From positions 744,001 through 808,000 of the forward strand of contig BCIG01000006.1 of NCBI GenBank assembly GCA_001599915.1: 64,000 bases of DNA, given 5' to 3'. The stretch comes from Symbiotaphrina buchneri. Lineage: Eukaryota; Ascomycota; Symbiotaphrinales; Symbiotaphrinaceae. Of the stretch, positions 33,270 through 45,608 are shown piece after piece; the first letter of the stretch is position 1, and each line of letters opens with the position of its first letter. Both the position numbers and the translations under genes were made by a program. The notes beneath the pieces are model-generated. The model was not told where the DNA came from. It was given only the letters and a program-made list of their open reading frames with translations, and did not search any database.

Positions 33270-35699
33270 TCAGATAAACACGGTGACGCGCGGCGTCAGA
33301 TCCTCCCCCAGCGCGGCCGCCAGCTCCGCAAACCAGGCCTTCAGCGACCCGGGATCCCTGATGCTGCCTTCATCCCAGATCGAGAGTTGCTGCATGCCGG
33401 AAACGGGGTGAGCGTTAGCACGTCCGCTTCTTTCAAGGAATAGGGAGATGAGAAGGAGGAAAGAGGAAAAGAGAAGAAGGGAGGAAAGAAGTACAGAGGG
33501 AAAACAAGGGCAGGAAGAAAAGGAAGGGCAGGAAGAAAAGAAGGGCACCGGTGTATCCTCCATCAAGGCAGCCATCGTGCCATGTGGAAGTGCTAGACGT
33601 GTCCAGCGAGAGATCCCTGTCTATCTCGGGAGGAGGTGAAGGCGGAGCAGACTTACGAAAGCAAACACCGTCTGGCCCCGCAAGTTCACGCGCATGGCGT
33701 CGAGATCGATCTTGGCCTCGACCTCGTCGGGCGTCAGCACGCCAGGCATGTCTGCGTCGAACAGCGAGAGGGGCTTTTCCTCCTCCTCTTCCTCGTCTGC
33801 GCCGCTGTCATCGTCATCGTCGGTGGATGGGTCTTCTTCGGCGGTTTCGGCTGTGGCGCCGTTCTGGTTCGCGGCATCGTTCTGTGATGCTTGTGTCTCC
33901 TGTGTAGAGGGGTTGCTGTCTTCGGTGCTTTCGGTGCCAGCAGCGGCGACCGGCTCGGCAGGAGGAGGTGGTGGAGTCATGATGCCAGCGCGGCGCTCGG
34001 CGGAGAGGGAGACGTATTTGCGAGCATCGAGGCGGCGGCGGACGGATGCGTCGAGGAGCGACCAGTCGTATGTCTCTGGGTCTGGTTTGGTCTCTGGTCA
34101 GTCTGTGATCGGGGACGGGTGAAGGAAAGTGGTTGCTTGCCTAGGATGTACTGCGGATGGTAGTCCCCCTTGTAGCGCATCTTGACGCAGGAGTGGATGT
34201 AATATCCTGGCTGTTGTTAATACTAGGGTCTAGTGTGCATGATGAGGTCTCGTACCCATGTCTACGAGGAGTGGTCAGTTGAGAGCTCTGGAAGAAATGA
34301 TGGGTCTGGATCGTGCTGGACTTACAATAATATTTGTATCCGCCCTCAATGGCCAGAGCAGCCTCCCGCAGCGCACCGATCTTGCCAAAATTCCATTTGT
34401 TGAAGTCTTCATGGTACCTGCAAACGCGTCATTAGCTATGCGTCAGCCCCGGCGGTTTATGCGTATGCAGGATTGCCTACATGAAGTAGACCGCGCTGAC
34501 AGCATGCGGAAGCAGATCGAGCACGCCAATCGCGATCAAGCGGCCATCGAGCCTGTAGCACTGGTGAACGCTGCCGAGGATCTGATCTTTCCCGTCGACC
34601 TTCTGCGTAGTCCGCGGCAATGGGGAGTCGCATAGGAAGTGCTTGAAGCCTGGTTTAGTGATCTTCGACGGTGGCTCTTTGTGCACCACTCTTTGATAGT
34701 TTTCATACAGTTCATACCTGGGAAGTGATTTGTGAACATAGGCAGTTGCAAAGAGGGGATGGGAACCAACTTCTCTTCAGTGAAGTCTGTCGTCTCCAGG
34801 GTTACTTCAAATTCATGCTCTGGCTTGAGTGGCTTTTTGGTATTCGGGAGCTCACATCCATGAACAGCTTCCAGTAGGTCGAACTGGCTTCTGTCTTTGG
34901 CTTTTTGTCTACAAGAGCAGTCAGCAATAGCAGACAGGGAAGACTGCCGAGTGGAGAAGGAATCCAGCCTCGTAGCCTGACCGCATACACAGTACTTACT
35001 CTTTCGTCTTCGGAAATTTCTTGACCACTTCACGAAGATAGTCCTCCCCAAGAACGTGCCTATTCCATCGATGCAGTGCCTGGCGTTGGTCCTTTGTGGG
35101 TTTGAGCTCGTCTGTATTTAGCCTGATGGTGTAATGTGGACAGCACGCATGCCTGACATTGGGCTTGTACAGCAGCTTGCCAGAACTTGTGAAGCCCGAA
35201 ACTCAGCGCCATGAATGACATAAAAAGAGAGCCTAGAGATGAGAAAAAGAGAATAGTACTCACCGGCGCCAGCCTCGATCCAGCAGCTCCTGATAGATGT
35301 CGGCTGGCAAGGACACGGCCTTGACGTAGTAGGATGCACCTGCACCGCGAGTCCGTCAGCATAAAAGACATAGCACAGCTGTGGGGAACAATAATTTTTA
35401 AAGCTGCTAGAAATAACTTTGAGAGCATCCAATGTCGTGTGAGAGGTACAGAAAGAGAGCAGTTGACTTACTTCCGTTGCCTTTGCAGTACCCGCATCGG
35501 TTGTCTTTCTGGTATCCTGTAGCGTTTGATGGTCAGTTTCGGTGCTTGCTCTTGCCCTCTGAAGGAACATGTTGTGGGCAGAGTTCGAAACAATATGGCA
35601 TGACCGGTATCATTGGTCCAAAGATTGGAGCTTACCGTGTGGAAGAAGCAGACAGAGCTGCTCAGGGCGCGTCCCGCGCAGGGCTGAGAGCATATCCAT
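33270..35699 (-). CDS. ATE1: Arginyl-tRNA--protein transferase (N-end rule)
   Basis: Transfers arginine from Arg-tRNA to N-terminal Asp/Glu (or oxidised Cys) of proteins, marking them for ubiquitin-dependent decay. Eleven exons: 35636–35699, 35472–35516, 35264–35339, 35000–35185, 34771–34908, 34481–34717, 34326–34417, 34256–34261 (6 nt), 34141–34206, 33657–34081 and 33270–33389. The total is 484 residues with all phases consistent. The N-terminal domain has CGYCKGNGS and the paired cysteines of VRHACCPHYTIRLN. The C-terminal domain has YQRVVHKEPP, GFKHFLCDSPL, HQCYRLDGRLIAIGVLDLLPHAVSAVYF, then KWNFGKIGALREA and GYYIHSCVKMRYKG. The intron at 34082–34140 starts with GC rather than GT. Exon 10 encodes a long Pro/acidic insert. 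The 267-bp last intron is purine-rich on the plus strand. Confidence 0.92.
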
Positions 35700-38272
35700 C
35701 TCTCTACGAGCGGAGTTAACCAAAGCTGAGTTGCTGAAAGCTGCTCCTTAAGAAGGGACGTTATTGTGATGCCATGTGTGACTCTGAAATTGGGTGTAAG
35801 GGAATGTGTGGTGTGGCCTTGAATTATTACCTCGACGTGGGTGCTGCGTGGTGTTGATATCGCAAAAGCCGCCAAGGATGGAGATATTCACATATAGTTC
35901 CTACGAAGAACGGGCCAATGAGATGAGCTCTACAATGCACCAGTTTTGGACCATCAATAGTCTTGGTAATATGGTTTATGTCTCTCTCTTACAATACAAG
36001 CAGCCGCTCTATCGTGTCGAGCCCTTAGGCATCGGATGCTCCAACGGCAAACAATTCAAGCCGAGGCAACACCGGGTCCAGAAGGGTAATGGTGATCTAC
36101 GACCACTTACAACCCTTATCACCAAGACCATTAAAGCTCATGTCTAAGGCACTTGTTCGACAGAGCGAATAGAGCTGGAAGATGTCAATCAATCAATCTG
36201 GTATAAGTGGTCCCCCTCACCAGCGATCTACACCCCCCTGAAGTAAGAAAGGAGAGTTCCTAATCAGGGCCTAAGGACAGACATGAACGGCAAGAATTGA
36301 CAGGCCAGAACCCTGGATGGAGCTCCTGTGAGAAGCATTGGTAATAACCAGCGACGGAACAGCTCATGGTGAAAAGCAAGCGAACAGTCGACTCTTATGG
36401 GGCAAGATCTGGACGAAGGCTGATCTGACCTGACAAGGCTGAGATGACAGTAAGAGGGTTGAACGTGATTGGCGGTCCCATCCAGACAGGGTGCACTTCA
36501 GGAACTGGACACATGAAGAACGAATCCTGGGATGGACCTGATAAGATTTGAGAAGAGAAGGAATCCATCAGGAGAGCTTATTTGATTTTGGGGTATGCAG
36601 AGACCCCAGATCTCAGGACAGCGGGCGGCTATAGGGCCAGGGACAGATCTACCAAGGCATAACGACGACAATATCTCAATCCAGCAAGCAGATGATAGAG
36701 TCATCGTCCTCCTCAGAAATACCGGTAGGATCGGAATAACCTGCAGCTTATTGTCAGCAACACTGACCGTTGACGAGGAGACTGTCGCATAAGCTGGTCG
36801 GCCATGTGACGATGATGATGATGAATATGCAGGAAATCCAATATAGCGACGAAGGCCAATTGGGGAGAGATGCAGGTGCATCGTCCCACGTCGTACTGCA
36901 TACACCCAACGTCATCTTTCGTTGAGGAGCGCCCAATTAATTTCGCGTGGAGAGGCTCGTGGGCCATTTCCGTATGCGGGAACCAGGATCCAGCAGAACA
37001 ACTGGGAAAAGCTCATGCAGATGCGGAGTCAGTAGCGGCGATTTCAGACCTTAAGTAACCGATGCATGTACAGCCAAGGTTCTCTTTCCGCCGAGAGACC
37101 AGGAAGGGTACCTAACAGGTACACTCAGTGTACAAGGGCTAGATCCCTGAAATAGAGGAGGGCACCCGCGCCGTTGTCGTTCTCGAAGCACGCGGAGATG
37201 TTCTTTTTTCTCTGGGGACACCTACGAAGCTACCTTACACTATGGAGGACTGCCGACATCCACAGATCGAGTCAAGTGGCGGCTATCTCGCCTCGGAAAA
37301 GGAACCATGAGGTCTGTTCATCCATCCAGGTGCCGCTGCCGCCGGGACTGGGCTCAACAGTCTGAGACGACGTGATAATTGATGCATCGTGAGGAAGGAA
37401 TTGGCTATGGGGATCTCCATGAGATCTGGGCTGGGCCGTTTAGCTTCTGTTGCCTGCGCAAGTTTGTGTAACCTACGAAGTATAAACACATGCCGATAGA
37501 ATGTTAGCATCAAACGGCACAAATATATCAGGTATCGTGACTTCAGCTGGTATCTAACTCATGAATAAGAAAATCTTGCAAGGCCGAAACCCTTTTGTAG
37601 AGGACATACCGAGTAGACCGGGCCTTTAACGGCCTCGGTCGGGGGACGGAGCAGCCTTAGAGAAAAGGCCGGGAATAGCGTAGTAAACGCCGCCCAGGGC
37701 TACGAAAGGGTACAAGCTGTCCTAGAGACTTTTTTCCATTAAGGCATGCGTGAACTACCGGTTCCACGCCTGAACTACTACCACTACTCACCCACACACG
37801 GCCACACAACTACTCTCGAACCATCCTCCTACTCCCTCCCACTTCATCACCAAACACACACAACATCCACCGACAACACACAGTCTACATGTCGGTTCGA
37901 ACATTCCCGTCTTCGACCCTCACCCGCCGCCCGTAACCATGAGTAAACCTCTCCCTCTTCCCCGTCACACGCGGGATTGAAGAGCGCTCCATCCGTGGAT
38001 CCTCGATCGAACCCTTCTTCCTCTTACTTGCCGAACACCTACTGTTCTTTGCTCGCATTACTCTCTTCAATCGCGGTCCTCTCATAGAGAGCATCGACCA
38101 GCCCACCGATAGGCTGAATATCACTTTCCGCTCTTTCCGTTCCAACTCCCGACTACGTCTTTCTCTCTGCCGTTCTTCCTGCAGCCGCTCGCCCACAGTC
38201 CGGCGCAGCTTAAATCAGCCTCTTCGATCATCAATTTCAGACATTCAAACCGCAACAGACGGTAAATTCAAT
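35700..38272. other. 2.6-kb gene-free divergent region, ATE1 (-) and Nudix hydrolase (+)
   Basis: I see no convincing gene. Frames at 36498–36967 are low in coding character and include a simple ATG/ATC repeat encoding a His run. At 37610–37730 there is a GC-rich segment unlike its surroundings. From about 37770 to 38270 the plus strand is rich in CAC/CTC, typical of a promoter and leader for the gene at 38273. Confidence 0.4.
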
Positions 38273-38870
38273 ATGTCGCAAGGATCAGTCCCAGTGCGCT
38301 CCATGCAGTCGCGCGTGGGCCGAGACAATCAACGTGAGTCCATCTATGCCTCGTGCCCCGGCCACGGGTCACTTGTTTTGGACCATACATATAAGACTAT
38401 CGCAATTACTGACTATTGCCCGTGCAGGCTATGGTCCCCAGGGAGAGCGTCTTGTGTGCGGCGTGGTTCCTCTCTCAAAAGACATGGCCTCTGTACTACT
38501 AATTCAATCAACCCGCCGCGGCAACTGGGTCCTGCCCAAGGGGGGCTGGGAGAACGACGAGGCGACCCCCATCGAGGCGGCCAAGCGTGAAGCGTGGGAG
38601 GAAGCCGGCATCATCTGCCGCGTGGTGCGCGATCTCGGCATGATCGACGAGAAGCGGCCCGAAGACATCCTCGCGCGCCCCGAGGTGCAGAAGGAGGCGC
38701 CCAAAGCCAGCTATCACTTCTTCGAAGTCATCGTGGAGAAGGAGGAGGCGGACTGGCCCGAGGCCAAGAAGCGGGCCCGCAAGTGGGTGGCCGTGGCCGA
38801 GGCCAGGGAGGCGCTCAAGGAGCGGCCCGAGCTGTTGGAGGCCTTGGATCGTAGCATCTCTGGCCGTTAG
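38273..38870 (+). CDS. Diphosphoinositol polyphosphate phosphohydrolase (Nudix, Aps1/DDP1-like)
   Basis: Hydrolyses diphosphoinositol polyphosphates and diadenosine polyphosphates, and so controls pyrophosphate signalling. Exons are 38273–38333 and 38428–38870, with a 94-bp intron (GTGAGT…GTGCAG), 167 residues. After a short leader the core begins RYGPQGERLVCGVVPLS and IQSTRRGNWVLPKGGWE. The Nudix box follows in full at about residues 65–87, with the conserved Gly, the REAWEEAG block and its metal-binding glutamates. The RGNWVLPKGGWE lead-in is the diagnostic feature of the DIPP subfamily. The C-terminal half (ASYHFFEVIVEKEEADWPEAKKRARKW) is also typical. Confidence 0.93.
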
Positions 38871-39421
38871 GGGATGGTGGCTCACGAGTTGGCCCTTGCT
38901 TTTTCTTTCCGTTCGTGTGTGCTCCATGCAAAAGACGTCATAGACCGTTGTGGAGAGGGCATCATCGCTTTGGAGTGTTGTGGCATCTGGAGGGTCATCT
39001 GGGCTGAATTGCGCGTGTAACTGGGTGTCTGGGAGTTCTCTCGCCTCTGCAAAAGAAAACAAGCTACATGCATGGAGGATATGCTAAATGCCCATCTGGT
39101 CGTTAGATGCTGGCCAAACAGGGAAACCAAAAAGTCTCTTTTCGGGAAAACTCTTTATTTCTTGTGCTCGTGCCGTGTGACATTTGCCGCGATGACCACG
39201 CGCCAAACCCTAACTGATCTGCTTGCTCCGTGACGATATCGAGATTACCCTTTGATTTACTCACAGCAACTTTGCAAGAAGAGAGAGCACCCAAGCATCC
39301 TATTACTTCCAGCGGGTATCCTTCGGTCATTAATCGTCAATCATTATCCCAACCTCGACGCCATCGTCGTGACATCCTTCCATCATCCATCTCATCATGC
39401 CCAACAAAGCGAGCCAGCCCA
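38871..39421. other. Convergent 3' flanks of the Nudix and Dicer-like genes
   Basis: 551 bp with no supported gene. It holds the 3' UTRs of both genes. Confidence 0.45.
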
Positions 39422-42400
39422 TCACCCAGTATGACACTCCGCACCCATCTCAGAGCCCAGGCCCTTCGCTTCATCTCTCTCCCTCAACAACACCTCCACC
39501 GCCAGCTCCGCAGCCCTCGCCTCAATCTCCTCCCTATACAGGCCGCCCGCAACACGAACGACCTGCCTCTGCCTCACCTTCAGGGCGCACCACATTCCCT
39601 GCGCATCGCGGCCACGCTCATACGTGACGACTTCCTGATCCGCCAGCTGGCCAATCTCTTCCTTGGGATGCAGCACGTCCACGCCCTCGCGCACGACCCG
39701 CCGCAAATACGGCAGGATGCCGAGCGCCTCGGCGACGCGCGCGCAGGCAGCGAACGAGCCCCGCGAGTCTACGTACGCGGCGCCTAGCAGACTCTCGACG
39801 AGGTCCGAGAAGAACTTGTCGGCCCCGAGTCGCGCCAGCAGCGTCCATGGATACTTGGTTCCGTCTGCTAGAGCGGAAAGGATCTCTGGACTGAGGGATG
39901 CGAAACGCTGTCTGCATGCGGCTTGAGCTCTGCTGACGGACTGAGAGGAGTGACGCATGAATTTCCACAGAGCGTAGGACGAGTTGGTGGGATGGTTGAC
40001 AAACTTCTTGGATCCTTGATCTTGCTTGATAGAGAAATTCACGTCGCTGACGGTGACATGCATGCAAAGAAAGGCCAAGAAATCAGCGTTGACAAGGGCC
40101 GTACGAACGTAGTGTAGGCGATGATGCGGAAGATTTGGGTCCTCCGCCCAAATCGCAGAGACCACCAGGTAGTCGAGGACAGCATCACCCAGAAACTCTA
40201 GGCGCTGATACGAGGTAGCGTTTTTATCTCCCTGGAAGGAAGGATGCGTCAAGGCTTCCACCAGTAACCGTGGTTTCGTGAAGTCGTAGTCGCACAATTC
40301 CTTCACAATCTTCAAATGCGGCGGCAGTTGGAAATCAGAAGCCACGGTCTCGTAGGCCATGGCCATCTGCGATTCTAATGATTGCCATTGGATTTCCGGA
40401 AGGAACAAGTACAGGCATTGCAGTGCGCGCTCCATGCCACCATCCACGTATGCCGCGCCGATCAGAGCTTCCACGACATCTGCGATAACCTTCGTGGATA
40501 GCTCACGAGTTTTGTCCACGAGCTGGATACAATTTGATACCCGCGGTGGCCTCCATTTAGCCCCTGTGAATGGAGTGGCGAGGATGTACTGAGCTAAGCC
40601 CAACTCAGTGGCTGAACGAAGGAGCCGATAGTTGGACACGAGTCGGCCTTTCTTTTCCGACAGGTAGCCTTCGGGCCAATTAGGGTGCCCTGCAAAGAGA
40701 TGGACAGAGGTGCAAAGCTTAAGGATCGCATCGCCCACGAATTCCAATTGTTGATAATCCGTCGCTTCTCTCGCCGAAGCATGACTTATCGCAGTCACCA
40801 CTAGACCAAGATCCTTGAAGAAGCCATTGCCGAAAGTCGTGGCGCACAGCCGTTCTGCGACCATGAAGATTTCATACCGGTGCATGATTGAAGGAATGAA
40901 CATTGCGAACATGGAGAAGGGCCATGGTATGGTGTCAATGGTGCAGATCTTTGCCGGCAAAAGCTCAATGGAGGACTGCGACTGACTGACCGTGGCGTCG
41001 GGACCTACAGGGTGCAAGAAGTCGGTGCGCTTTGGTATAGCTGTCACCCTCAGCATGAGTTCGTCAGATGTCTGTTGCAGTCCGTCGTGCGAGCCGTCAA
41101 CTGCAGGTGTGCTACACCGATCCCAACCTCTCAAAATATAGGCCTTATTGCTCCGCGTCGTGTCATGAACAACTCCAATGTTCGAGGCATCTGCATACAT
41201 AGCATCCACTGCTGGGTAGCGATGCAGGATATATTTTAGATCGAATGACGCCATCAAAGCTTCGTTTGTAGGCTCGAACAATGCCAAATAGTCGAAGGAT
41301 AGTTGATCCATTCGGGACCAGAAAACGCTTCCGAGTAGGCGGGCGGTAACACGCCGCGCAGTAGCGACTGCTGAAGACAAGCCAAGACGCGAGACAGCTA
41401 CAGATTGCACAGCGGACACTTTGAAGGTGACGCGCTGGTTCCAATACAGAACAAAATCGGGCATATCCGGGACCATGCAGGGCAAAAGCATGTTCATCTC
41501 TATTGGAGCTTGATCCAGAGCCTGAGCTTTAATGTTGACGCAATGAAGCTTCTCTATGTGTCTCCATGCTCGAGCCACAGAAAGCCAAGGGTCATACTGC
41601 GCCTTGACCTCTATCCGTGCTGGTCGTTGATTGCTTCCTGGAGCGCCTCTTCCTCGGGGCTGAGCTCGATCAAGGGAAGGAGGTTGTCGTTCACTAGTCC
41701 TGCCCGGTAAAGAGCCCTGTAAGCTTCGAAAGCTGCATCTTTCTTTGCCATCTTTTCTGTCTTCCACAAAAGCGCACTCTTTGCACTCCAAACGGTGGGG
41801 TCCACTGAGATTGGCAGAATGACCTCAGCCCTCAATTCCCCTAGGTTTGGATCTTGCTCGATTATAAATTCTGGTCGCTTGTCGACATCAGGCGGTGCTG
41901 GCAAGATGTTACAGAAATGATGTAAGTGGGCAATAGCATTATCTAGCGTGAGTAGAGCTCTGTGAAATTGTCAGTGATAATAACCTTAAGGATCGGCAAA
42001 GAGATTCACCCAGTAGACTTCACACGGAATTCCCGATGCCCTGCTTCAAACATATCTTCCGCCATTTGAGCCTCTTCAAGCAGTCGCATCTCGTCTTCAT
42101 ACACTTTCTTAAGTTCGGCTTCGACCTCACTCCATGTCTGTAATTGGGAGAACGGGTCGTGTTCTTCCAGCATGAGAACATATCTCGAACGCATATGTCT
42201 TGCTCTCCCTCTGCGCTGAACAAAAGATTTGAGATTCAGTGGTCTGTTGAAGCAAATGACGATATGACAGGCTGAGATATCGATGCCTTCTTCAAGGACA
42301 CTGGTTGCTATGATTAAACTTTTCTTGCCACTCTTGAAGTCTTCGAGATTGTGCTTCTGATGGTGGATGTCGGCGAGGTCTCCAATACTTGTTGCTCCCA

Positions 42401-44060
42401 TTGAAGTTCCAACAAAACCACCACACTCGAAGAGATCTCTGGTAGCTGGATGGATCGACATGATATGAGAGAGTACAGCTACAGTCGCTCTCTGCTGCAC
42501 AAAGACCAGGCCCGCAAATTCTCTGGACTTGTTGCGGACCAGCACATCAATTAGACTCTGTAATTTTGGTGACAGGTCATTCTTTGATGGTTCCAGCTGA
42601 GTGTGAACAGACGTTGCCTCTACTGAAGCGAACAATTGCATCAGGTAAGTCTTTTCCTTTTGATCAAATTCAAGGTAAACATCGTTCGTCCCGGCCAACG
42701 ATGCTTTGAACTTCGCTATGCAAGAAGAGATATAGAACTCCGCAGCCCAAGGGCCTAGTTCTTCCAGGACATGCATTCCCTTCGCTGTGAGACTTTTTAA
42801 TTGCTTCTGGCAATAAGTGTCCCTTTTCTCCAATGCTTGCGCAAGCCGCTTCGTGCCTTTAAGACTCTTATCGGCACGCAGCTGAATTACATAGGGGTCT
42901 TCGTTGATATCGATTGACGCGTAGATGGATAGCAGGCTTCTCAAAGTTGGGCATGACTCAAGGTAATGAGAGGGGAATAGTGAGGTATATGTGACCTTTT
43001 CAAGAAGCGGTTGATGTACATGTTTCATCATCTCCTGACGGTGGAGCTTTGGCGTTCGACTGATGGCATCGAGGTTTTGTTCCACGATCCTGGCTGGGGT
43101 AAGTAATACTTCAACGGCACAACAATCGTGCATACCTGAGACCTTGTAACTTCGAGTTCATAATTGGGCTAGCTGTAAGCCCGAGTATGTGTGGTCTTGC
43201 ATTGGCAGCTCCTTTTGCATGATAGAAGTTCTGCATGATTCGGTTCGCAGGGTGCGAACCCACACAATGGTGCGCTGGACAACATGAGACTCAAATTACG
43301 AGTACGGCTATGGGAGAGGACTGGCTAACTTACCTTCATCAAAGACAAGAAGTGCTAGCCTAGTCATTGTCACAAATCCATGGGTCAATGCTCCCAACAA
43401 CACGTCGTGCGTTGACACGACGATTCTGATATTGAACAGAGCCGCGTCCCATACATGCTGCTCCCCCCATAGATCTACATTATCGGACCCTAGAAAGAGC
43501 CGTGATTGGGCCGCTGGCAGAGCTTGACAAAGAACACCGTGCTGTTGTTGACATAAAGCTACCGTGGGTGCCAGGAACCACACGAGCTGTAGACTGTTTC
43601 AGCAGGCAGATATGGTGCTCGCTTAAATGAAGTAGAAGCTGACCTGATCTGGCTTGCAGCGCTCCAGCTCAGCCTGAATTCGAAGAATTGCACTATCCCG
43701 AGCTGTCAATGATGGTGTTGCTCGCTCAATGCCAACCCTAAGACATACATATGTGTCTTCCCACTGCCTGTGTCCATCTGTCGTAAAGTCAGCTCGGCAA
43801 TATTTCCGTTCCGGCTCCGTCCATACTGCAACAATTATGTTCCGCCGTAAGCTTTCCTCGAACATTTCAATCTGGTAACTGCGCGGTCGCAAAGACTCAA
43901 CCAAGACCGGCTGTTCGGGGCATTCCATCGACTGGACGACATCGACGTGGATGGCCTGGATGCCAGCAGTCATCTCCAGACGTTTACTATCTGCTGGAGT
44001 AAGAACACAGATCTCTGCCGATGGAGAGTTGTCGCCTTTGACTCGTGATTTTCGAGCCAT
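39422..44060 (-). CDS. dcl2: Dicer-like protein 2
   Basis: Processes double-stranded RNA into small interfering RNAs. Exons: 43827–44060, 43749–43777, 43644–43692, 43334–43586, 43136–43274, 42010–43089, then 41959 down to 39422 with one frame break. Domains in order: DExD/H helicase with GSGKT (residues 82–86), LAPTVALCQQQ, the DEAHHC box and LGLTASP. The helicase C-terminal half has SLIIATSVLEEGIDISAC and VQRRGRARH. A dsRNA-binding (DUF283) segment follows (ALLTLDNAIAHLHHFC…LGELRAEVILP), then two RNase III domains. Their catalytic motifs are LEFVGDAILK (about 40727–40750) and LEFLGDAVLDY (about 40179–40203). No PAZ domain is seen, as expected for fungal DCL2. Total about 1,430 residues. The reading frame changes between 41614 and 41694 without a convincing intron. 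The options are a frameshift or a 35-nt intron at 41660–41694. Confidence 0.93.
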
Positions 44061-44453
44061 GGTGACAGCAGCCACGCATGCCTGCTGATGCACAGGGTGC
44101 AGCGACGGACAGCAAATCAAAGATGTTATCGGTTCAGGTGTCGTTTGATAGCCGACCCACTCATACACCCTGTTCGACACCCAACGACGAATATCATCAT
44201 AAACAATCACACAGAAGCGCCTGAAATGGAAGTTCCTTTTTATCAATAGTCCAAGGGGAAATATAGAAAGGGACCAACCCTCCGCCCATTATATCCAGAG
44301 TTGAGTAATTAGGCAGAATTTAGGATATTGTTAAGGCAAACTACGATGGAAGAAGTAGAGGTTGGTGCACGGGCTGTAGTTCTCAAAGGGAGCAATCCTG
44401 GGCCGGATCTGACGTCTCAGGATCAATTCATGCTACCGCTAAATGCTAACAAT
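44061..44453. promoter_or_regulatory. Dcl2 promoter / PRE8 3' flank
   Basis: 393 bp between two minus-strand genes. The Dicer frame stays open upstream to 44246, so a longer N-terminus is possible. I chose ATG 44060 (MARKSRVKGDNS). Nothing else is seen. Confidence 0.45.
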
Positions 44454-45608
44454 CTATAAATTGGTCAGGTAATCCTCAATTTCCTGAGGCGACAACTGTG
44501 CGCAAAGGACATTAGCAGATGTGTATGACTGATTGCAGCTGGTCGTGACCTCACCTTGCGGAATCTCGGGCCTTGTGCACCCTCCACACCTTCATAACCC
44601 AAGAGATGATTCGCTGGAGGTCCAACAATACCTGCGATTTCGTTAGAGCCAAGTTGAACATGCGCAAGGTAACCGGAATCGCCCACCTATCTCGACGGTC
44701 TCTCCGTTCATTTCGCCCTCGATTGTCTCTTTCAGGGTAAGAAGTGCAATATGCACCGCATCCTCGAGCTCCAAGCCCTCATTGTAGCGCTTCTCCAGGA
44801 ATGTCTTTGCGCTCGTTGCACTCTTTCCTATTGCAGTTGCCTTCCATGGAAAGTAACTTCCACTGGGATCCACCTGATACAAACTCGGGCCACCCTTCAA
44901 TATTCCTCCTGTTTTCCCTGATGGCTTCTTGTTTTCCGGGTCGACTTCCTTCCCCTCAGTATCAGCTTCCTCCGTCTCTGGCTCGATACCGTCATCCCAG
45001 CCTGCTATCAACAGACTGACTCCATAAGGTCTGACACCACCAGACTGTGTGGCTTCTTGCATGACTCTTGCCACATCCTGAACCAGTATTCTAGTGGGCG
45101 GATACTCATTGTAGACACGTTTATAACCGGTGTGAGACACCTTCCGCGCTTTGTCCACAAGGACACGGTAATCGGGACCCATTCCAGAGTAAACCATGCC
45201 GATGTTCGGGGTGATCAGGCTGACTTTTGAGAGCGAAGGAGGATCGATAAGAGGAGATGAAGACTTCTTCTCGGTCGCGAGGACAATGCCGTTCGTTGCT
45301 GTGGTCGGTCTCAGCTCCATCACTTACGTAGGCTGGAGCTCGTGTTACCTTTGATTCCTAGGGATGTAACACCCTGGTTGACTGCATTCAGCGCATATTC
45401 TATGCCGATATCAGTCAGCAGTGGATCTCATAGGACCAAACAAACCCCGCGATGGTGTCGTAGAGGAGTTCAGATGGACTTGACGTACCGATCTGCACCA
45501 GTTTCCCACTACATACGAATTAGCTGGTGGTGACAGTGATTCAGCGAAGCAAAGTAAGCCTTACCTCGGGGAGAAAGTTGTAAGTGAGAATGAGTATCGG
45601 TCCGCCAT
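44454..45608 (-). CDS. PRE8: 20S proteasome subunit alpha-2
   Basis: An outer-ring subunit of the 20S proteasome core. Exons are 45565–45608, 45489–45508 (20 nt), 45349–45399, 44687–45298, 44555–44631 and 44454–44495; introns are 50–89 bp, phases agree, 281 residues. The alpha-type signature is split across the first introns: [13 protein letters not shown]-type N-terminus (here [20 protein letters not shown]). [40 protein letters not shown] and [14 protein letters not shown] identify alpha-2. Between GWDDG and [10 protein letters not shown] there is an acidic, lysine-rich insert of about 35 residues (141–175) absent from yeast and animal alpha-2, which explains the extra length. Divergent with RFC1. 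Confidence 0.94.

Noticed and set aside
36498-36967. Overlapping minus ORFs with a poly-His run
   Set aside because: The His run comes from a simple ATG/ATC repeat and there is no other coding sign.
37610-37730. GC-rich block suspected to be a mobile-element remnant
   Set aside because: No repeat ends, no second copy in the window and no protein similarity.
37886-37910. GGTTCGAAC resembling a tRNA B box
   Set aside because: No A box or cloverleaf can be formed around it.
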